57,811 bases of DNA, from the NCBI RefSeq assembly GCF_023073315.1, contig NZ_JADPJH010000026.1:324915-382725 (forward strand), read 5' to 3'. Each line of letters starts with the position of its first letter. Within the stretch, counting starts at the first letter, position 1. The notes under the pieces were generated by a model. That model saw only the letters and a list, made by a program, of their open reading frames with translations. It searched no databases and was not told the DNA's origin. Position numbers and translations under genes: made by a program. Source of the DNA: Bradyrhizobium sp. 1 (GTDB taxonomy: Bacteria; Pseudomonadota; Alphaproteobacteria; Rhizobiales; Xanthobacteraceae). Positions 27,809 through 36,517 of this stretch are shown here, in pieces.

Positions 27809-29056
27809 ATGCTAGACGTGACTTCAGCCAATGAGATCGCCGCCGACGCGCGGGTGCGTGCCAATGTGGTGCGCCTGGCCGCAGCGCAGGCGCTGACCGG
27901 TGCCAATTCGGCGGTGATCTTCGCGACCGGCGCGATCGTCGGCGCCACGCTCGCGCCCGACATGTCGTTCGCGACCGTGCCGATCTCGATGTATGTGGTC
28001 GGCCTCGCCGCCGGCACGCTGCCGACCGGCGCGATCTCGCGCCGCTTCGGCCGCCGCGTGGCCTTCATCGTCGGCACGGGCCTTGGCATGCTCACCGGTC
28101 TGTGCGGCTCGTTCGCGATCCTGCACGGCTCGTTCGCGCTGTTCTGCGTCGCGACCTTCCTCGGCGGCCTCTATGGCTCCGTGGCGCAATCCTATCGCTT
28201 CGCAGCTGCCGACGGTGCCAGCGCGGCCTACCGGCCGAAAGCCGTGTCCTGGGTGATGGCGGGCGGCGTGTTCGCCGGCGTGCTCGGTCCGCAGCTCGTG
28301 CAATGGACCATGGATGTCTGGCAGCCCTACCTGTTCGCCTTCAGCTTTCTGGTGCAGGCGGCCGTCGCGCTGATCGCAATGGGCATCGTCGCCGGCGTCG
28401 ACATGCCGAAGCCGGCGCCGGCCGATCTGCATGGCGGCCGGCCGCTGCTCACCATCGTGAGCCAGCCGCGCTTCATCGCAGCGGCGCTGTGCGGCGTGAT
28501 CTCCTATCCCATGATGAATCTGGTGATGACTTCGGCGCCGCTCGCCATGAAGCTGTGCGGCCTCAGCCTCAGCGATTCCAATTTCGGCATTCAATGGCAC
28601 ATCGTCGCCATGTACGGCCCGAGCTTCTTCACCGGCGCGCTGATCGCGCGTTTCGGTGCGCCCAAAGTCGTTGCGGCCGGCCTGCTGCTGGAAGCAGGTG
28701 CAGCCACCATCGGTCTCTCCGGCATCACCGCGATGCACTTCTGGGCGACGCTGATCGTGCTCGGTATCGGCTGGAATTTCTCCTTCATCGGCGCCTCCGC
28801 TTTGGTGCTGGAGACGCACCGGCCGCAGGAGCGCAACAAGGTGCAGGCCTTCAACGATTTCCTCGTGTTCGGCATGATGGCGATCGGCTCGTTCTCCTCC
28901 GGGCAATTGCTCGCCAATTACGGCTGGTCCGCGGTGAACATGGTGGTGTTCCCGCCGGTGGTGCTTGGTCTTGCCGTGCTCTCGCTCATCTCCTACAGCC
29001 GCCGCCGCAAGGCGCGGCTGGAGGCGGCGATGGGCGAGTTCCCGGACGCGATCTGA
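27809..29056 (+). CDS. MFS transporter
   Basis: A 415-aa major facilitator with twelve hydrophobic segments, the loop-2/3-type motif GAISRRFGRRVAF and a cytoplasmic central loop (VDMPKPAPADLHGG). It resembles uncharacterised bacterial MFS proteins of the YfkF/Pst-adjacent kind rather than a drug-antiporter with a known ligand. ATG at 27809 was preferred because GCGGAAATGCCG precedes it; ATG at 27803 is also possible. It is followed 130 bp later by another MFS gene on the same strand but the two proteins are not close copies. Confidence 0.85.
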   Translation: MLDVTSANEIAADARVRANVVRLAAAQALTGANSAVIFATGAIVGATLAPDMSFATVPISMYVVGLAAGTLPTGAISRRFGRRVAFIVGTGLGMLTGLCGSFAILHGSFALFCVATFLGGLYGSVAQSYRFAAADGASAAYRPKAVSWVMAGGVFAGVLGPQLVQWTMDVWQPYLFAFSFLVQAAVALIAMGIVAGVDMPKPAPADLHGGRPLLTIVSQPRFIAAALCGVISYPMMNLVMTSAPLAMKLCGLSLSDSNFGIQWHIVAMYGPSFFTGALIARFGAPKVVAAGLLLEAGAATIGLSGITAMHFWATLIVLGIGWNFSFIGASALVLETHRPQERNKVQAFNDFLVFGMMAIGSFSSGQLLANYGWSAVNMVVFPPVVLGLAVLSLISYSRRRKARLEAAMGEFPDAI

Positions 29057-29186
29057 GGTGGCGGGAGGCTGTCAGCAACGTTGATACTTCGATCCAGCTC
29101 GAAGTGATTTTCTGCCCTCACATCGTTACATGATGGCCGTCATGGACAGAAAATCGCAACGCGGGGGACGCGAAGGAGAAGCGCAA

Positions 29187-30425
29187 ATGCTCGACAATCC
29201 CCGGCACGCAACTCGCATCGACGAATCCTCGCTCGGCTACGAAGGCTGGCGCATCGTCGCGGTCTGCTTCCTGCTCGCGACCTTCGGCTGGGGGCTCGGC
29301 TTCTACGGCCAGAGCGTCTATGTCGCCGAACTCCAGCGCGCGCGGGGCTGGCCAACCTCGCTGGTCTCCGCAGGGACCACGTTCTTCTATCTGTTCGGCG
29401 CACTGCTCGTCGTCTTCGTCGGCGAGGCCGTCAGGAAATATGGGCCGCGGCTTTGTCTCATCGCTGGCACGCTGGCGATGGCAGCCGCCGCTGTCGCGAT
29501 CGGCGCGGTGCGCGAGCCATGGCAGCTGTATCTCGCCGATGCCGTGCTCGCCTTCGGCTGGGCCGGCACGAGCCTCGCCATGATCACCAACACGATCAGT
29601 CTATGGTTTGATCAGAAGCGCGGCATGGCGATCAGCCTCGCGCTGAACGGCGCCAGCTTTGGCGGCATCGTCGGCGTGCCGTTGCTGGTGACGCTGATCG
29701 GCCATGTCGGCTTTGCAAGCTCGATGTACGCCGCCGCCGGCGCCATGCTGGTGCTGCTGTTGCCGGTGATCCTGTTCGTCGTTGGCCACCCGCCCGATCT
29801 TCACGGCTGGCACGCGACGGCGAAGGCAAAGCCGCAATCCTCAAGCGAGATCCGCGCCTGGGCGCTGCGTGATGTCGGCTTCCTCACGGTGACCATTGCC
29901 TTTGCTTTGGTGCTGTTCGCGCAAGTCGGCTTCATCGTGCACCTGATCTCGTTCCTCGATCCCGTGATCGGCCGCGAACGCGCCGCCGTGGCCGTCGCGG
30001 TGTTGACCGCGATGGCGGTGGTCGGCCGGGTGCTGTTCTCGATGGTGATCGACCGCCTCAACCAGCGGCTTGCGTCTGCGCTGTCGTTCCTGAGTCAGGC
30101 TGCGGCGTTGTGCGTCGTCATCAACGTCCACCACGACTATGTGCTGATCGCGGCTTGCGCGGTGTTCGGTTTCTCGGTCGGCAACCTCATCACGCTGCCG
30201 TCGCTGATCGTGCAGCAGGAGTTCGACAGTGCCTCGTTCGGCGTGCTGATCAGTTTGAATACGGCGATCAACCAGGTGACGTATGCGTTCGGCCCGGGCA
30301 TCGTCGGGGCCTTGCGCGATTGGTCCGGCGGATATTCGCTGCCGTTCTATCTCTGCATCGCGCTGGAGGTGACGGCGGCGGCGCTGATCATGGTACGGGG
30401 CAAACCAAAAACAAAGCTCTCGTAG
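29187..30425 (+). CDS. MFS transporter, oxalate/formate antiporter-like
   Basis: A 412-aa twelve-helix transporter with features of the OFA/monocarboxylate group: GWGLGFYGQSVYVAELQ in the first helix and loop, TFFYLFGALLVVFVG in the second, and WFDQKRGMAISLALNGASFG in helices 4-5 (an R-G motif common in OFA proteins). It likely moves a monocarboxylate or similar anion. AAGGAGAAGCGCAA precedes ATG at 29187. The gene ends in the palindromic repeat at 30419-30500. Confidence 0.85.
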   Translation: MLDNPRHATRIDESSLGYEGWRIVAVCFLLATFGWGLGFYGQSVYVAELQRARGWPTSLVSAGTTFFYLFGALLVVFVGEAVRKYGPRLCLIAGTLAMAAAAVAIGAVREPWQLYLADAVLAFGWAGTSLAMITNTISLWFDQKRGMAISLALNGASFGGIVGVPLLVTLIGHVGFASSMYAAAGAMLVLLLPVILFVVGHPPDLHGWHATAKAKPQSSSEIRAWALRDVGFLTVTIAFALVLFAQVGFIVHLISFLDPVIGRERAAVAVAVLTAMAVVGRVLFSMVIDRLNQRLASALSFLSQAAALCVVINVHHDYVLIAACAVFGFSVGNLITLPSLIVQQEFDSASFGVLISLNTAINQVTYAFGPGIVGALRDWSGGYSLPFYLCIALEVTAAALIMVRGKPKTKLS

Positions 30426-30500
30426 GGTGGGCAAAGGCGCGTAGCGCCGTGCCCACGATTAGGTTTTGGTGGGCACGCTCCGCTTTGCCCACCCTACGAG
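30419..30500. repeat. GTAGGGTGGGC-type palindromic repeat, copy 1
   Basis: Arms CTCGTAGGGTGGGCAAAG and CTTTGCCCACCCTACGAG are a perfect 18-bp inverted repeat, with an inner pair of GTGCCCAC / GTGGGCAC. It starts inside the last codons of the MFS gene, whose stop TAG is part of the repeat, and ends two bases before the VOC stop. A second copy is at 34268-34327. It probably forms a two-way terminator. Confidence 0.85.
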
Positions 30501-30502
30501 AC

Positions 30503-30997
30503 CTATTCCTCCCGCTGCTTCAGCAGCCCCTCGACATCCAGCCGCTTCGTCAACATCGAGAGCTTGCCGTCCGGACCGAACGGCCATTGCTCCCGCGGCT
30601 TGTCCCAATACAACTCCACGCCATTCTGGTCGGGATCGCGCAGATACAGCGCCTCGCTGACGCCGTGGTCGCTGGCACCATCCAGCGCGATGCCGGCCGA
30701 GAGCACGCGATGCAGCGCATCCGCCAGCGCTGGCCGCGTCGGATAGAGGATCGCGGTGTGGAATAGCCCGGTCGTCCCCGGCGGCGGCGGCGAGCCGCCC
30801 TTGCTTTCCCAGGTGTTGAGCCCGATGTGGTGATGATAGCCGCCGGCCGAGATGAAGGCCGCGCCGGAGCCCATGCGTTGCATCAGCTCGAAACCGAGCA
30901 CGCCGCAATAGAAGCCGAGCGCGCGATCGAGATCGGCGACCTTGAGGTGGACGTGGCCGATCCTGGTGCCAGCGGCGACGGCGGGGCTTTGCGACAT
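30503..30997 (-). CDS. VOC superfamily protein, glyoxalase/extradiol dioxygenase-like
   Basis: A 164-aa vicinal-oxygen-chelate protein with two beta-alpha-beta-beta-beta modules. Candidate metal ligands are present: His in GHVHLKVADL, His in GLFHTAILYP and Glu in GVELYWD. The YHHHIGLNTW motif resembles CatE-type (catechol 2,3-dioxygenase) relatives, though those usually have two VOC units. Metal-dependent dioxygenase, isomerase or binding functions are all possible. It lies 93 bp downstream of the decarboxylase-like gene on the same strand. Confidence 0.85.
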   Translation of the reverse strand: MSQSPAVAAGTRIGHVHLKVADLDRALGFYCGVLGFELMQRMGSGAAFISAGGYHHHIGLNTWESKGGSPPPPGTTGLFHTAILYPTRPALADALHRVLSAGIALDGASDHGVSEALYLRDPDQNGVELYWDKPREQWPFGPDGKLSMLTKRLDVEGLLKQREE

Positions 30998-31090
30998 GGT
31001 GTTGCTCCGTTGATCAACTCCAGATAGGTCCGGCTTCGGGACAGCGCTACGGGCCTATCCCGAAACCCAGCGTTTCCGGATGCGAAACTA

Positions 31091-31633
31091 TCACAGCTCG
31101 CGCACCTCGCCCTCGGGCAGCTCGAACTCAAACGTATTCAGCGTCATCGATACCATTGTGTAATAGCCGCACAGCCCGATCACCTCCACGACGCCGCGCT
31201 CGCCGAGCAGCTTCACCGCCGCATCATAGAGACCCTTCTCGACGCCGTGGCCCTCATGCAGCGATTTTGCGAAATCGTAGATCATCTTGCCCTTGGGATC
31301 GTCGAACTCTGGCGTGCGGCGGTCGCGGATCGCGTCGATGATTTCAGGGGCCATGCCGCCGGCAAGCGCGAGGCGCTTATGCGCGTACCATTCATAATGT
31401 GCGGTCCAGTGCCGCGCGGTCACCAGGATCGCAATCTCCGAAAGTTTTGCCGGGAAGATCGTGTCGTACCGCAGCACCTCGCCGAGCCGCGTGGCATGAC
31501 GGGCCATGTCGGGGCTGTTGAGCCAGGCCATCATCGGCGCGGGCGGCTTGCCGCGCTTGCCGGCAATCGACTCGTCATAAGTCTGCCGCTGGCTCTCGTT
31601 CATTTCGCCAGGCGAAAGAAGTTTCAGGCGCAT
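31091..31633 (-). CDS. Carboxymuconolactone decarboxylase family protein
   Basis: A 180-aa helical protein of the CMD/AhpD superfamily. The core helix is EIAILVTARHWTAHYEWYAH, where AhpD peroxidase proteins have a CxxC; here the cysteines are replaced, so AhpD-type disulfide chemistry is unlikely and a decarboxylase-like or other role is more plausible. The only cysteine nearby is in VIGLCGYYT. ATG at 31633 follows AGAGGAAACGAGA; the longer open frame upstream lacks any start signal. It is divergent from two acyl-CoA dehydrogenases. Confidence 0.88.
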   Translation of the reverse strand: MRLKLLSPGEMNESQRQTYDESIAGKRGKPPAPMMAWLNSPDMARHATRLGEVLRYDTIFPAKLSEIAILVTARHWTAHYEWYAHKRLALAGGMAPEIIDAIRDRRTPEFDDPKGKMIYDFAKSLHEGHGVEKGLYDAAVKLLGERGVVEVIGLCGYYTMVSMTLNTFEFELPEGEVREL

Positions 31634-31770
31634 TCTCGTTTCCTCTTTGTTTTCAAGCACCGTCGTGACCTCGACTATAGCCGATGCGCGCCACGGAAGT
31701 GGTTGAATTCCGCAAGGCGATGGCCCAGAGTCGCGTCCAACAAGCCTGTGATGATTGATGGAAACGACCA

Positions 31771-32970
31771 ATGAGCGAGACTGAAGACGTCGATCTCGAA
31801 CAATTCCGCAACGAGACGCGCGCCTGGCTGGAATCCAATTGCCCGCCGGAGATGCGCAAGCCCGCGACGTCAGATGCCGACGTGTTCTGGGGCGGACGCA
31901 ATACGAAATTCGCATCCGAGCCGCAGCGCATCTGGTTCGAGCGCATGCGCGACAAGGGCTGGACCGTACCGGATTGGCCGAAAGAATATGGCGGTGGTGG
32001 CCTCAGCGCCGCCGAGCACAAGGTGCTGCGCGCGGAAATGGGAAGAATCGGCGCCCGTCCGCCGCTGTCGAGTTTTGGCATCTGGATGCTCGGGCCGGCG
32101 CTGCTGAAATACGGCAACGAGGCGCAGAAGAAAGAGCACCTGCCGAAAATCGCAGCGGGGCTGATCCGCTGGTGCCAGGGCTATTCCGAGCCGAACGCCG
32201 GCTCCGATCTCGCTTCGCTCCAGACCCGCGCCGAGAGCGACGGCGACGATTTCGTCATCACGGGCTCGAAGATCTGGACCTCCTACGCCAACTACGCCGA
32301 TTGGATATTCTGCCTCGTGCGCACCGACTCGGCTGCGAAGAAGCACGACGGCATCAGCTTCATCCTGTTCGACATGAATTCGAAGGGCGTGACGACCAAG
32401 CCGATCCTGCTGATATCAGGCTACTCGCCGTTCTGCGAAACCTTCTTCGACGGTGTCCGCGTGCCGAAATCGCATGTGGTCGGCACCGTCAATCGCGGCT
32501 GGGACGTCGCGAAATATCTGCTCCAGCACGAGCGCGCGATGATCTCGGGTATGGGCGAGCGCGGCGTCGGCCGTCCGCTCGGCCAGATCGCGGCCGACTC
32601 GGTCGGCTCCGATGCGCAAGGCAAGCTGGATGATTCCATGCTGCGCGGCCGGATCGCCAGCTTCGATGTCGATGAAGCCGCACTTGCGGCCTGCGCCGAG
32701 CGCGCCGTCGATCTCGCCAAAGCCGGTCAGGCGCATCCGGCGTTCTCGTCGGCGATGAAATATTACGGCACCGAGCTCAACAAGCGCCGCTACGAAATCC
32801 TGATGTCGGCCGGCGGCGTCGATGCGCTGGAATGGGAGAGCGAACGCTCCCGCCAAGGCGCGCGCCCACGTGCGTGGCTGCGCACCAAGGCCAACTCGAT
32901 CGAGGGCGGCACCACGGAGGTGATGCTCGGCATCGTCGCCAAGCGCATCCTGGATCTGCCGGGGGCGTAG
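31771..32970 (+). CDS. Acyl-CoA dehydrogenase, subunit-like paralogue 1
   Basis: A 399-aa FAD-dependent acyl-CoA dehydrogenase. The three-domain layout is visible: N-terminal helices (DLEQFRNETRAWLE), the flavin/substrate segment YSEPNAGSDLASLQTRA then ITGSKIWTSYANYADWIF, and the C-terminal helices ending IEGGTTEVMLGIVAKRIL. It would oxidise an acyl-CoA to the 2-enoyl-CoA in the cytoplasm, donating electrons to ETF. Pairs of such genes often encode a heteromeric enzyme acting on bulky or branched acyl-CoAs. A second dehydrogenase gene follows in the same direction after a 142-bp gap containing a palindromic repeat. Confidence 0.93.
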   Translation: MSETEDVDLEQFRNETRAWLESNCPPEMRKPATSDADVFWGGRNTKFASEPQRIWFERMRDKGWTVPDWPKEYGGGGLSAAEHKVLRAEMGRIGARPPLSSFGIWMLGPALLKYGNEAQKKEHLPKIAAGLIRWCQGYSEPNAGSDLASLQTRAESDGDDFVITGSKIWTSYANYADWIFCLVRTDSAAKKHDGISFILFDMNSKGVTTKPILLISGYSPFCETFFDGVRVPKSHVVGTVNRGWDVAKYLLQHERAMISGMGERGVGRPLGQIAADSVGSDAQGKLDDSMLRGRIASFDVDEAALAACAERAVDLAKAGQAHPAFSSAMKYYGTELNKRRYEILMSAGGVDALEWESERSRQGARPRAWLRTKANSIEGGTTEVMLGIVAKRILDLPGA

Positions 32971-32974
32971 CCGC

Positions 32975-33079
32975 CGTCATTCCGGGGCGCGCATAGCGCG
33001 AGCCCGGAATCCATCAGGCGGCATTCTCTGCGGTGGAATGGATTCCGGGCCCGGCCCTTCGGGCCATCCCGGAATGACG
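32975..33079. repeat. CGTCATTCCGGGG-type inverted repeat
   Basis: CGTCATTCCGGG at the left pairs with CCCGGAATGACG at the right; an inner pair CCCGGAATCCAT / ATGGATTCCGGG also matches. The element is inserted between two co-oriented acyl-CoA dehydrogenase genes. It resembles a widespread intergenic element of Bradyrhizobium-type genomes. Confidence 0.82.
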
Positions 33080-33112
33080 AAGACAAATAGATTTCGAATC
33101 GGAAACACCACC

Positions 33113-34252
33113 ATGGCCCTCGTCCTCACCGAAGAACAATCGATGCTCCGCGACAGCGCGCGCGGGCTGATCAGCGACAAGGCGCCGGTGTCGCATTTGC
33201 GGTCCTTGCGCGATTCCAGAGACCCTGCCGGCTTCTCGAAAGAGCTGTGGCATTCCTTCGCCGAGATGGGCTTTGCCGGCCTCTTGGTGCCGGAAGAGTT
33301 CGGCGGCAGCGGTCTCGGCTTCATGGAAGCCGGAATCGTGATGGAGGAGATCGGCCGCACCTTGATGCCGTCGCCCTTCCTCGCCACCAGCGTGGTCGCG
33401 GCCTCGGCCCTGAACCGCGGCGGCAACGCCGCGCAGAAGTCCGAATATCTGCCGAAGGTTTCCAACGGTTCGCTGCTCGCAACGCTCGCGATCGACGAGG
33501 GCGCAAAGCATCGCCCGCTCCAGACCAGCTTGCAGGCCGTGCGCGCCGGCAACGGTTTCAAGCTTTCCGGCGCCAAGGCACTGGTGGTTGACGGCCACGT
33601 CGCCGATCTCTTCATCATCGCCGCGCGCACCGCGGGCGCCGCCGGCGAGCGCGAGGGATTGACGCTGTTCCTGGTGAACCCCAAGGCCAAGGGCGTTTCG
33701 ATCGAGCGCACCATCATGGTCGACGCGCACAATGCGGCGCGGATCGAGCTTGCCAATGTCGAGGTCAATGCCGACAGCGTGCTCGGCGAGGTCGATCAGG
33801 GCGCGGCCCTGCTCGACGGCGTGCTCGATATCGGCCGCGGCGCGGTCGCCGCCGAAATGGTCGGCTTGAGCGAAGAAGTCTTCAATCGCACCGTCGAGTA
33901 CCTCAAGAACAGAAAGCAGTTCGGCAAGCTGATCGGCGAATTCCAGGCGCTGCAGCACCGCGCCGCCGAGCTCTATGTCGACATCGAGATCACCCGCGCC
34001 GCCACCATGAAGGCGCTGCAGGCGCTGGATACCGATGTCGCCAAGGCCGCATCAAGCGTCGCCGTGGCAAAGGCCCGCGCCGGCACCACCGCCACGCGCG
34101 CGGTGCAGGAGGGCGTGCAGATGCATGGCGGCATGGGCATGACCGACCAGTTCGACATCGGCTTCTTCATGAAGCGCGCACGGGTGTGCGAGGAATTGTT
34201 CGGGGACGCGAGCTACCACACCGAGCAGCTGGCGCGGGCGCGGGGGTATTGA
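33113..34252 (+). CDS. Acyl-CoA dehydrogenase, subunit-like paralogue 2
   Basis: A 379-aa acyl-CoA dehydrogenase. N-terminal LTEEQSMLRDSARGLI, central VPEEFGGSGLGFMEAGIVMEEIG, and C-terminal MHGGMGMTDQFDIGFFMKRA are family signatures. It is more diverged in the flavin-contact region than its neighbour (LATLAIDEGAKHRPLQT in place of the usual TEP-GSD motif), consistent with a partner subunit or altered specificity. The upstream frame is open through the repeat, but ATG at 33113, after CGGAAACACCACC, gives the normal N-terminus. The two dehydrogenases probably form one transcript despite the repeat between them. Confidence 0.92.
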   Translation: MALVLTEEQSMLRDSARGLISDKAPVSHLRSLRDSRDPAGFSKELWHSFAEMGFAGLLVPEEFGGSGLGFMEAGIVMEEIGRTLMPSPFLATSVVAASALNRGGNAAQKSEYLPKVSNGSLLATLAIDEGAKHRPLQTSLQAVRAGNGFKLSGAKALVVDGHVADLFIIAARTAGAAGEREGLTLFLVNPKAKGVSIERTIMVDAHNAARIELANVEVNADSVLGEVDQGAALLDGVLDIGRGAVAAEMVGLSEEVFNRTVEYLKNRKQFGKLIGEFQALQHRAAELYVDIEITRAATMKALQALDTDVAKAASSVAVAKARAGTTATRAVQEGVQMHGGMGMTDQFDIGFFMKRARVCEELFGDASYHTEQLARARGY

Positions 34253-34267
34253 GCTCGTAGAACTCTC

Positions 34268-34327
34268 GTAGGGTGGGTTACGCCGAGCGACTGCGCTACG
34301 CGCAGCCGCAGGGCTAGCCCACCCTAC
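34268..34327. repeat. GTAGGGTGGG-type palindromic repeat, copy 2
   Basis: GTAGGGTGGG and CCCACCCTAC are the outer arms, with inner CGCTACGCG. It lies between the convergent dehydrogenase and AapJ-like genes. It shares its outer arms with 30419-30500 and likely acts as a two-way terminator. Confidence 0.82.
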
Positions 34328-34351
34328 TCGCTAAGCCAGGACGACACGAGT

Positions 34352-35392
34352 CTACCGCATCGGCGGCGCATACTGCACGCCACCCGCGTTCCACAGCTGG
34401 TTCATCCCGCGCGGGATCTTCAGCTTCGACTTCTCGCCGATATTGCGCTCGTACATCTCGCCGTAATTGCCGACGTTTCGGATGATGCGGACGACCCAGT
34501 CCTTGGTGAGGCCGAGCTGCTCGCCGTAATTGCCTTCGGTGCCGACCAGCCGCATCACTTCCGGCTTCTTCGACTTCAGGGCCTCGTCGATGTTCTCCGA
34601 GGTGACGCCGAGCTCTTCCGCGTTGATCATGGCGTAGAGCGTCCACTTCACGATCATCATCCAGTCGTCGTCGCGCTGCCGCACGACGGGGGCGAGCGGC
34701 TCCTTGGAGATCATGTCCGGCAGGATCATGCTGTCGCCGGGCTTGGAAAGATTCAGCCGCAGCGCGTAGAGCTGGGAGACGTCGGCGGAGAGCGTGTCGC
34801 ACTTGCCGGTGTCGTAGGCCTTCACGACGTCATCCAGCTTGTCGAACTTCACCTCTTCATACTTCATGTTGTTGGCACGGAAGTAGTCGGCGACGTTGAG
34901 CAGCGTCGTGGTGCCGGACTGCACGCAGACCTTGCTGCCATCAAGGTCCAGCGAGGTCTCCTTGTTGCGCGCGCGCGGCAGCATGAAGCCAGCCCCGTCG
35001 TAATAGGCGACCGCCGGGAAATACAGGTCGTAGTCGAGCTCGCGGGCCATGCTCCAGGTCGAGTTGCGCGAGAGGATGTCGACTTTCCGGCTCTGCAATT
35101 CCTTGAAGCGCTCGCTGGCGTCGAGCGGAACGAACTTCGCCTTGCCCGGGTCGTTGAAGATGGCAGCTGCCACCGCGCGGCAGAAATCGACGTCGAAGCC
35201 GGTCCAGTTGCCCTTGTCGTCGGGGATCGAGAAGCCCGGCAGGCCCTTGTTGACGCCGCACAGCACTTCACCGCGGCGAACCGTGCGCTTCAGGGTGCGG
35301 GTGTCGTAGAACTCGTAGATCACCGCGAGGACGCCGACCAGCACGGCAACCGCGAGCCCGATCAGCAGGCCGCCTCGAAAAGTGCGCATCAT
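34352..35392 (-). CDS. AapJ-like general L-amino acid binding protein, orphan
   Basis: A 346-aa SBP family 3 protein. The core matches AapJ: VRRGEVLCGVNKGLPGFS, WTGFDVDFCRAVAAAIF, SRKVDILSRNSTWSMARE, NYGEMYERNIG and the closing GGVQYAPP. AapJ delivers many L-amino acids to the AapQMP permease-ATPase. Unlike usual AapJ, the N-terminus is a hydrophobic helix (LLIGLAVAVLVGVLAVIYEFY) with no obvious cleavage site, so it may stay membrane-anchored. No aapQMP follows or precedes it. It lies 83 bp downstream of the L,D-transpeptidase gene on the same strand. Confidence 0.87.
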   Translation of the reverse strand: MMRTFRGGLLIGLAVAVLVGVLAVIYEFYDTRTLKRTVRRGEVLCGVNKGLPGFSIPDDKGNWTGFDVDFCRAVAAAIFNDPGKAKFVPLDASERFKELQSRKVDILSRNSTWSMARELDYDLYFPAVAYYDGAGFMLPRARNKETSLDLDGSKVCVQSGTTTLLNVADYFRANNMKYEEVKFDKLDDVVKAYDTGKCDTLSADVSQLYALRLNLSKPGDSMILPDMISKEPLAPVVRQRDDDWMMIVKWTLYAMINAEELGVTSENIDEALKSKKPEVMRLVGTEGNYGEQLGLTKDWVVRIIRNVGNYGEMYERNIGEKSKLKIPRGMNQLWNAGGVQYAPPMR

Positions 35393-35441
35393 GTTGCTCT
35401 CTCGAAAAAATCGGGAAAAGGAATTTTGGCGAAGGCGGGGA

Positions 35442-35462
35442 GCATGATCCGGAGGATCATGC
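35442..35462. repeat. GCATGATCC short palindrome
   Basis: GCATGATCC, GGAG-centred, GATCATGC: a short inverted repeat between the L,D-transpeptidase and AapJ-like genes. The same GCATGATCC arms recur at 50055-50099 with a longer centre, so it is a dispersed element. Confidence 0.65.
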
Positions 35463-35475
35463 CCAAACCATAGCC

Positions 35476-36069
35476 CTAGAGTTCGGGCTTCTGCCGGATG
35501 ACAACCTTGGTGCCGACCGGGACGCGATCATAGAGGTCGGCGACGTCGCGGTTGACCAGCCGGAAGCAGCCCGAGGACACCTTGGTGCCGATCGTGTCGG
35601 GCCGGTTGGTGCCGTGGATGCGGTAGACCGTGGTGCCGAGATACATGGCGCGCGCGCCGAGCGGGTTGCCGGGGCCGCCGGCCATGAAGCGCGGCAGATA
35701 GGGCTGGCGCTGGATCATCTCCGGCGGCGGCGTCCAGTCCGGCCACTCCTTCTTGTTGGTGATGTTCACCAGCCCCTGCCACTGAAAGCCATCGCGGCCG
35801 ACGCCGATGCCGTAGCGGATCGCGCGGCCGCCGGGCTGCACCAGATAGAGGTGGCGCTCCGCGGTCGAGATGATGAGGGTGCCCGGCGCTTCGGTGGTGC
35901 GGAAGTAGACGACCTGCTTCTGCCATTCCGGGTCGAGCTCATAGGCGTCGTCGGCGACCAGGCCCGGCTCGTCGCCGCGGTCTGGCTGCTGGGCGTAGGC
36001 GTGGGGTGCAGACAGAAACAGGCCGATTGCAGCCACGAACGCCCCGGTCAGGCGACGAAAATCCGTCAT
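35476..36069 (-). CDS. L,D-transpeptidase (YkuD domain), exported
   Basis: A 197-aa periplasmic enzyme expected to form 3-3 cross-links in peptidoglycan or attach proteins to it. It has a signal peptide (FRRLTGAFVAAIGLFLSAPHAYA) and a YkuD domain starting TLIISTAERHLYLV. The catalytic motif is present: HGTN (His) followed by VSSGCFRL (nucleophile Cys) and the closing VPVGTKVVI. Length is typical for a single-domain rhizobial L,D-transpeptidase; these genomes carry many paralogues. It has a weak ribosome site, AGCTTGAAATG. Confidence 0.94.
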   Translation of the reverse strand: MTDFRRLTGAFVAAIGLFLSAPHAYAQQPDRGDEPGLVADDAYELDPEWQKQVVYFRTTEAPGTLIISTAERHLYLVQPGGRAIRYGIGVGRDGFQWQGLVNITNKKEWPDWTPPPEMIQRQPYLPRFMAGGPGNPLGARAMYLGTTVYRIHGTNRPDTIGTKVSSGCFRLVNRDVADLYDRVPVGTKVVIRQKPEL

Positions 36070-36517
36070 TTCAAGCTCTCCCCGCTGCCACAGCGCAAAT
36101 CTGTCGGAACCATCTGAACTCAGGGGCAGCTTCGTGGCAAGTTGATGGCGCGCCCGGCTGGTATGTCACGAGAATGCTTTGGTTTTTTGACGGACCCTTG
36201 GCAATGCCACAAACGGGGGATGGCGCGAAAAGCAGTGAGCTGGGCTCGTGCACGGGTTGAGGCGTCCTCGAGCGTGATGGATTGAAGTCAATCGCGTTGG
36301 GCCAACACAAGCGCTCTCTCTGTTCCCTCCCCCCTTGTGGGGGAGGAGCAGGGAGGGGGGTGCCACACGGGGACTCCTTCCGTCGCGCGCCGACACTCGA
36401 GCCATCGCCAATAACCGACGCCTTTTCCTGGGCTACCCCCCTCCCTAGCCCTCCCCCACAAGGGGGGAGGGAACGCACCTCCGTCGGAGCGCTGGCGGCG
36501 TCGCATTTCATCATCAG
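36070..36517. other. Intergenic region with nested repeat, no gene seen
   Basis: About 450 bp without a credible gene. The left half (36070-36320) shows no recognised feature and should carry the promoter of the L,D-transpeptidase gene on the minus strand. The right half is the inverted repeat at 36322-36474. Open frames here are made of repeat-derived Pro/Arg/Gly-rich sequence and are not coding. Confidence 0.6.
36322..36474. repeat. Inverted repeat with 24-bp perfect arms, copy 1
   Basis: Left arm 36322-36345 (GTTCCCTCCCCCCTTGTGGG then GGAG) and right arm 36451-36474 are exact reverse complements. About 105 bp lie between them. A second copy with the same core arms is at 54686-54790. It is non-coding and probably transcribed into a large hairpin. 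Confidence 0.87.
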
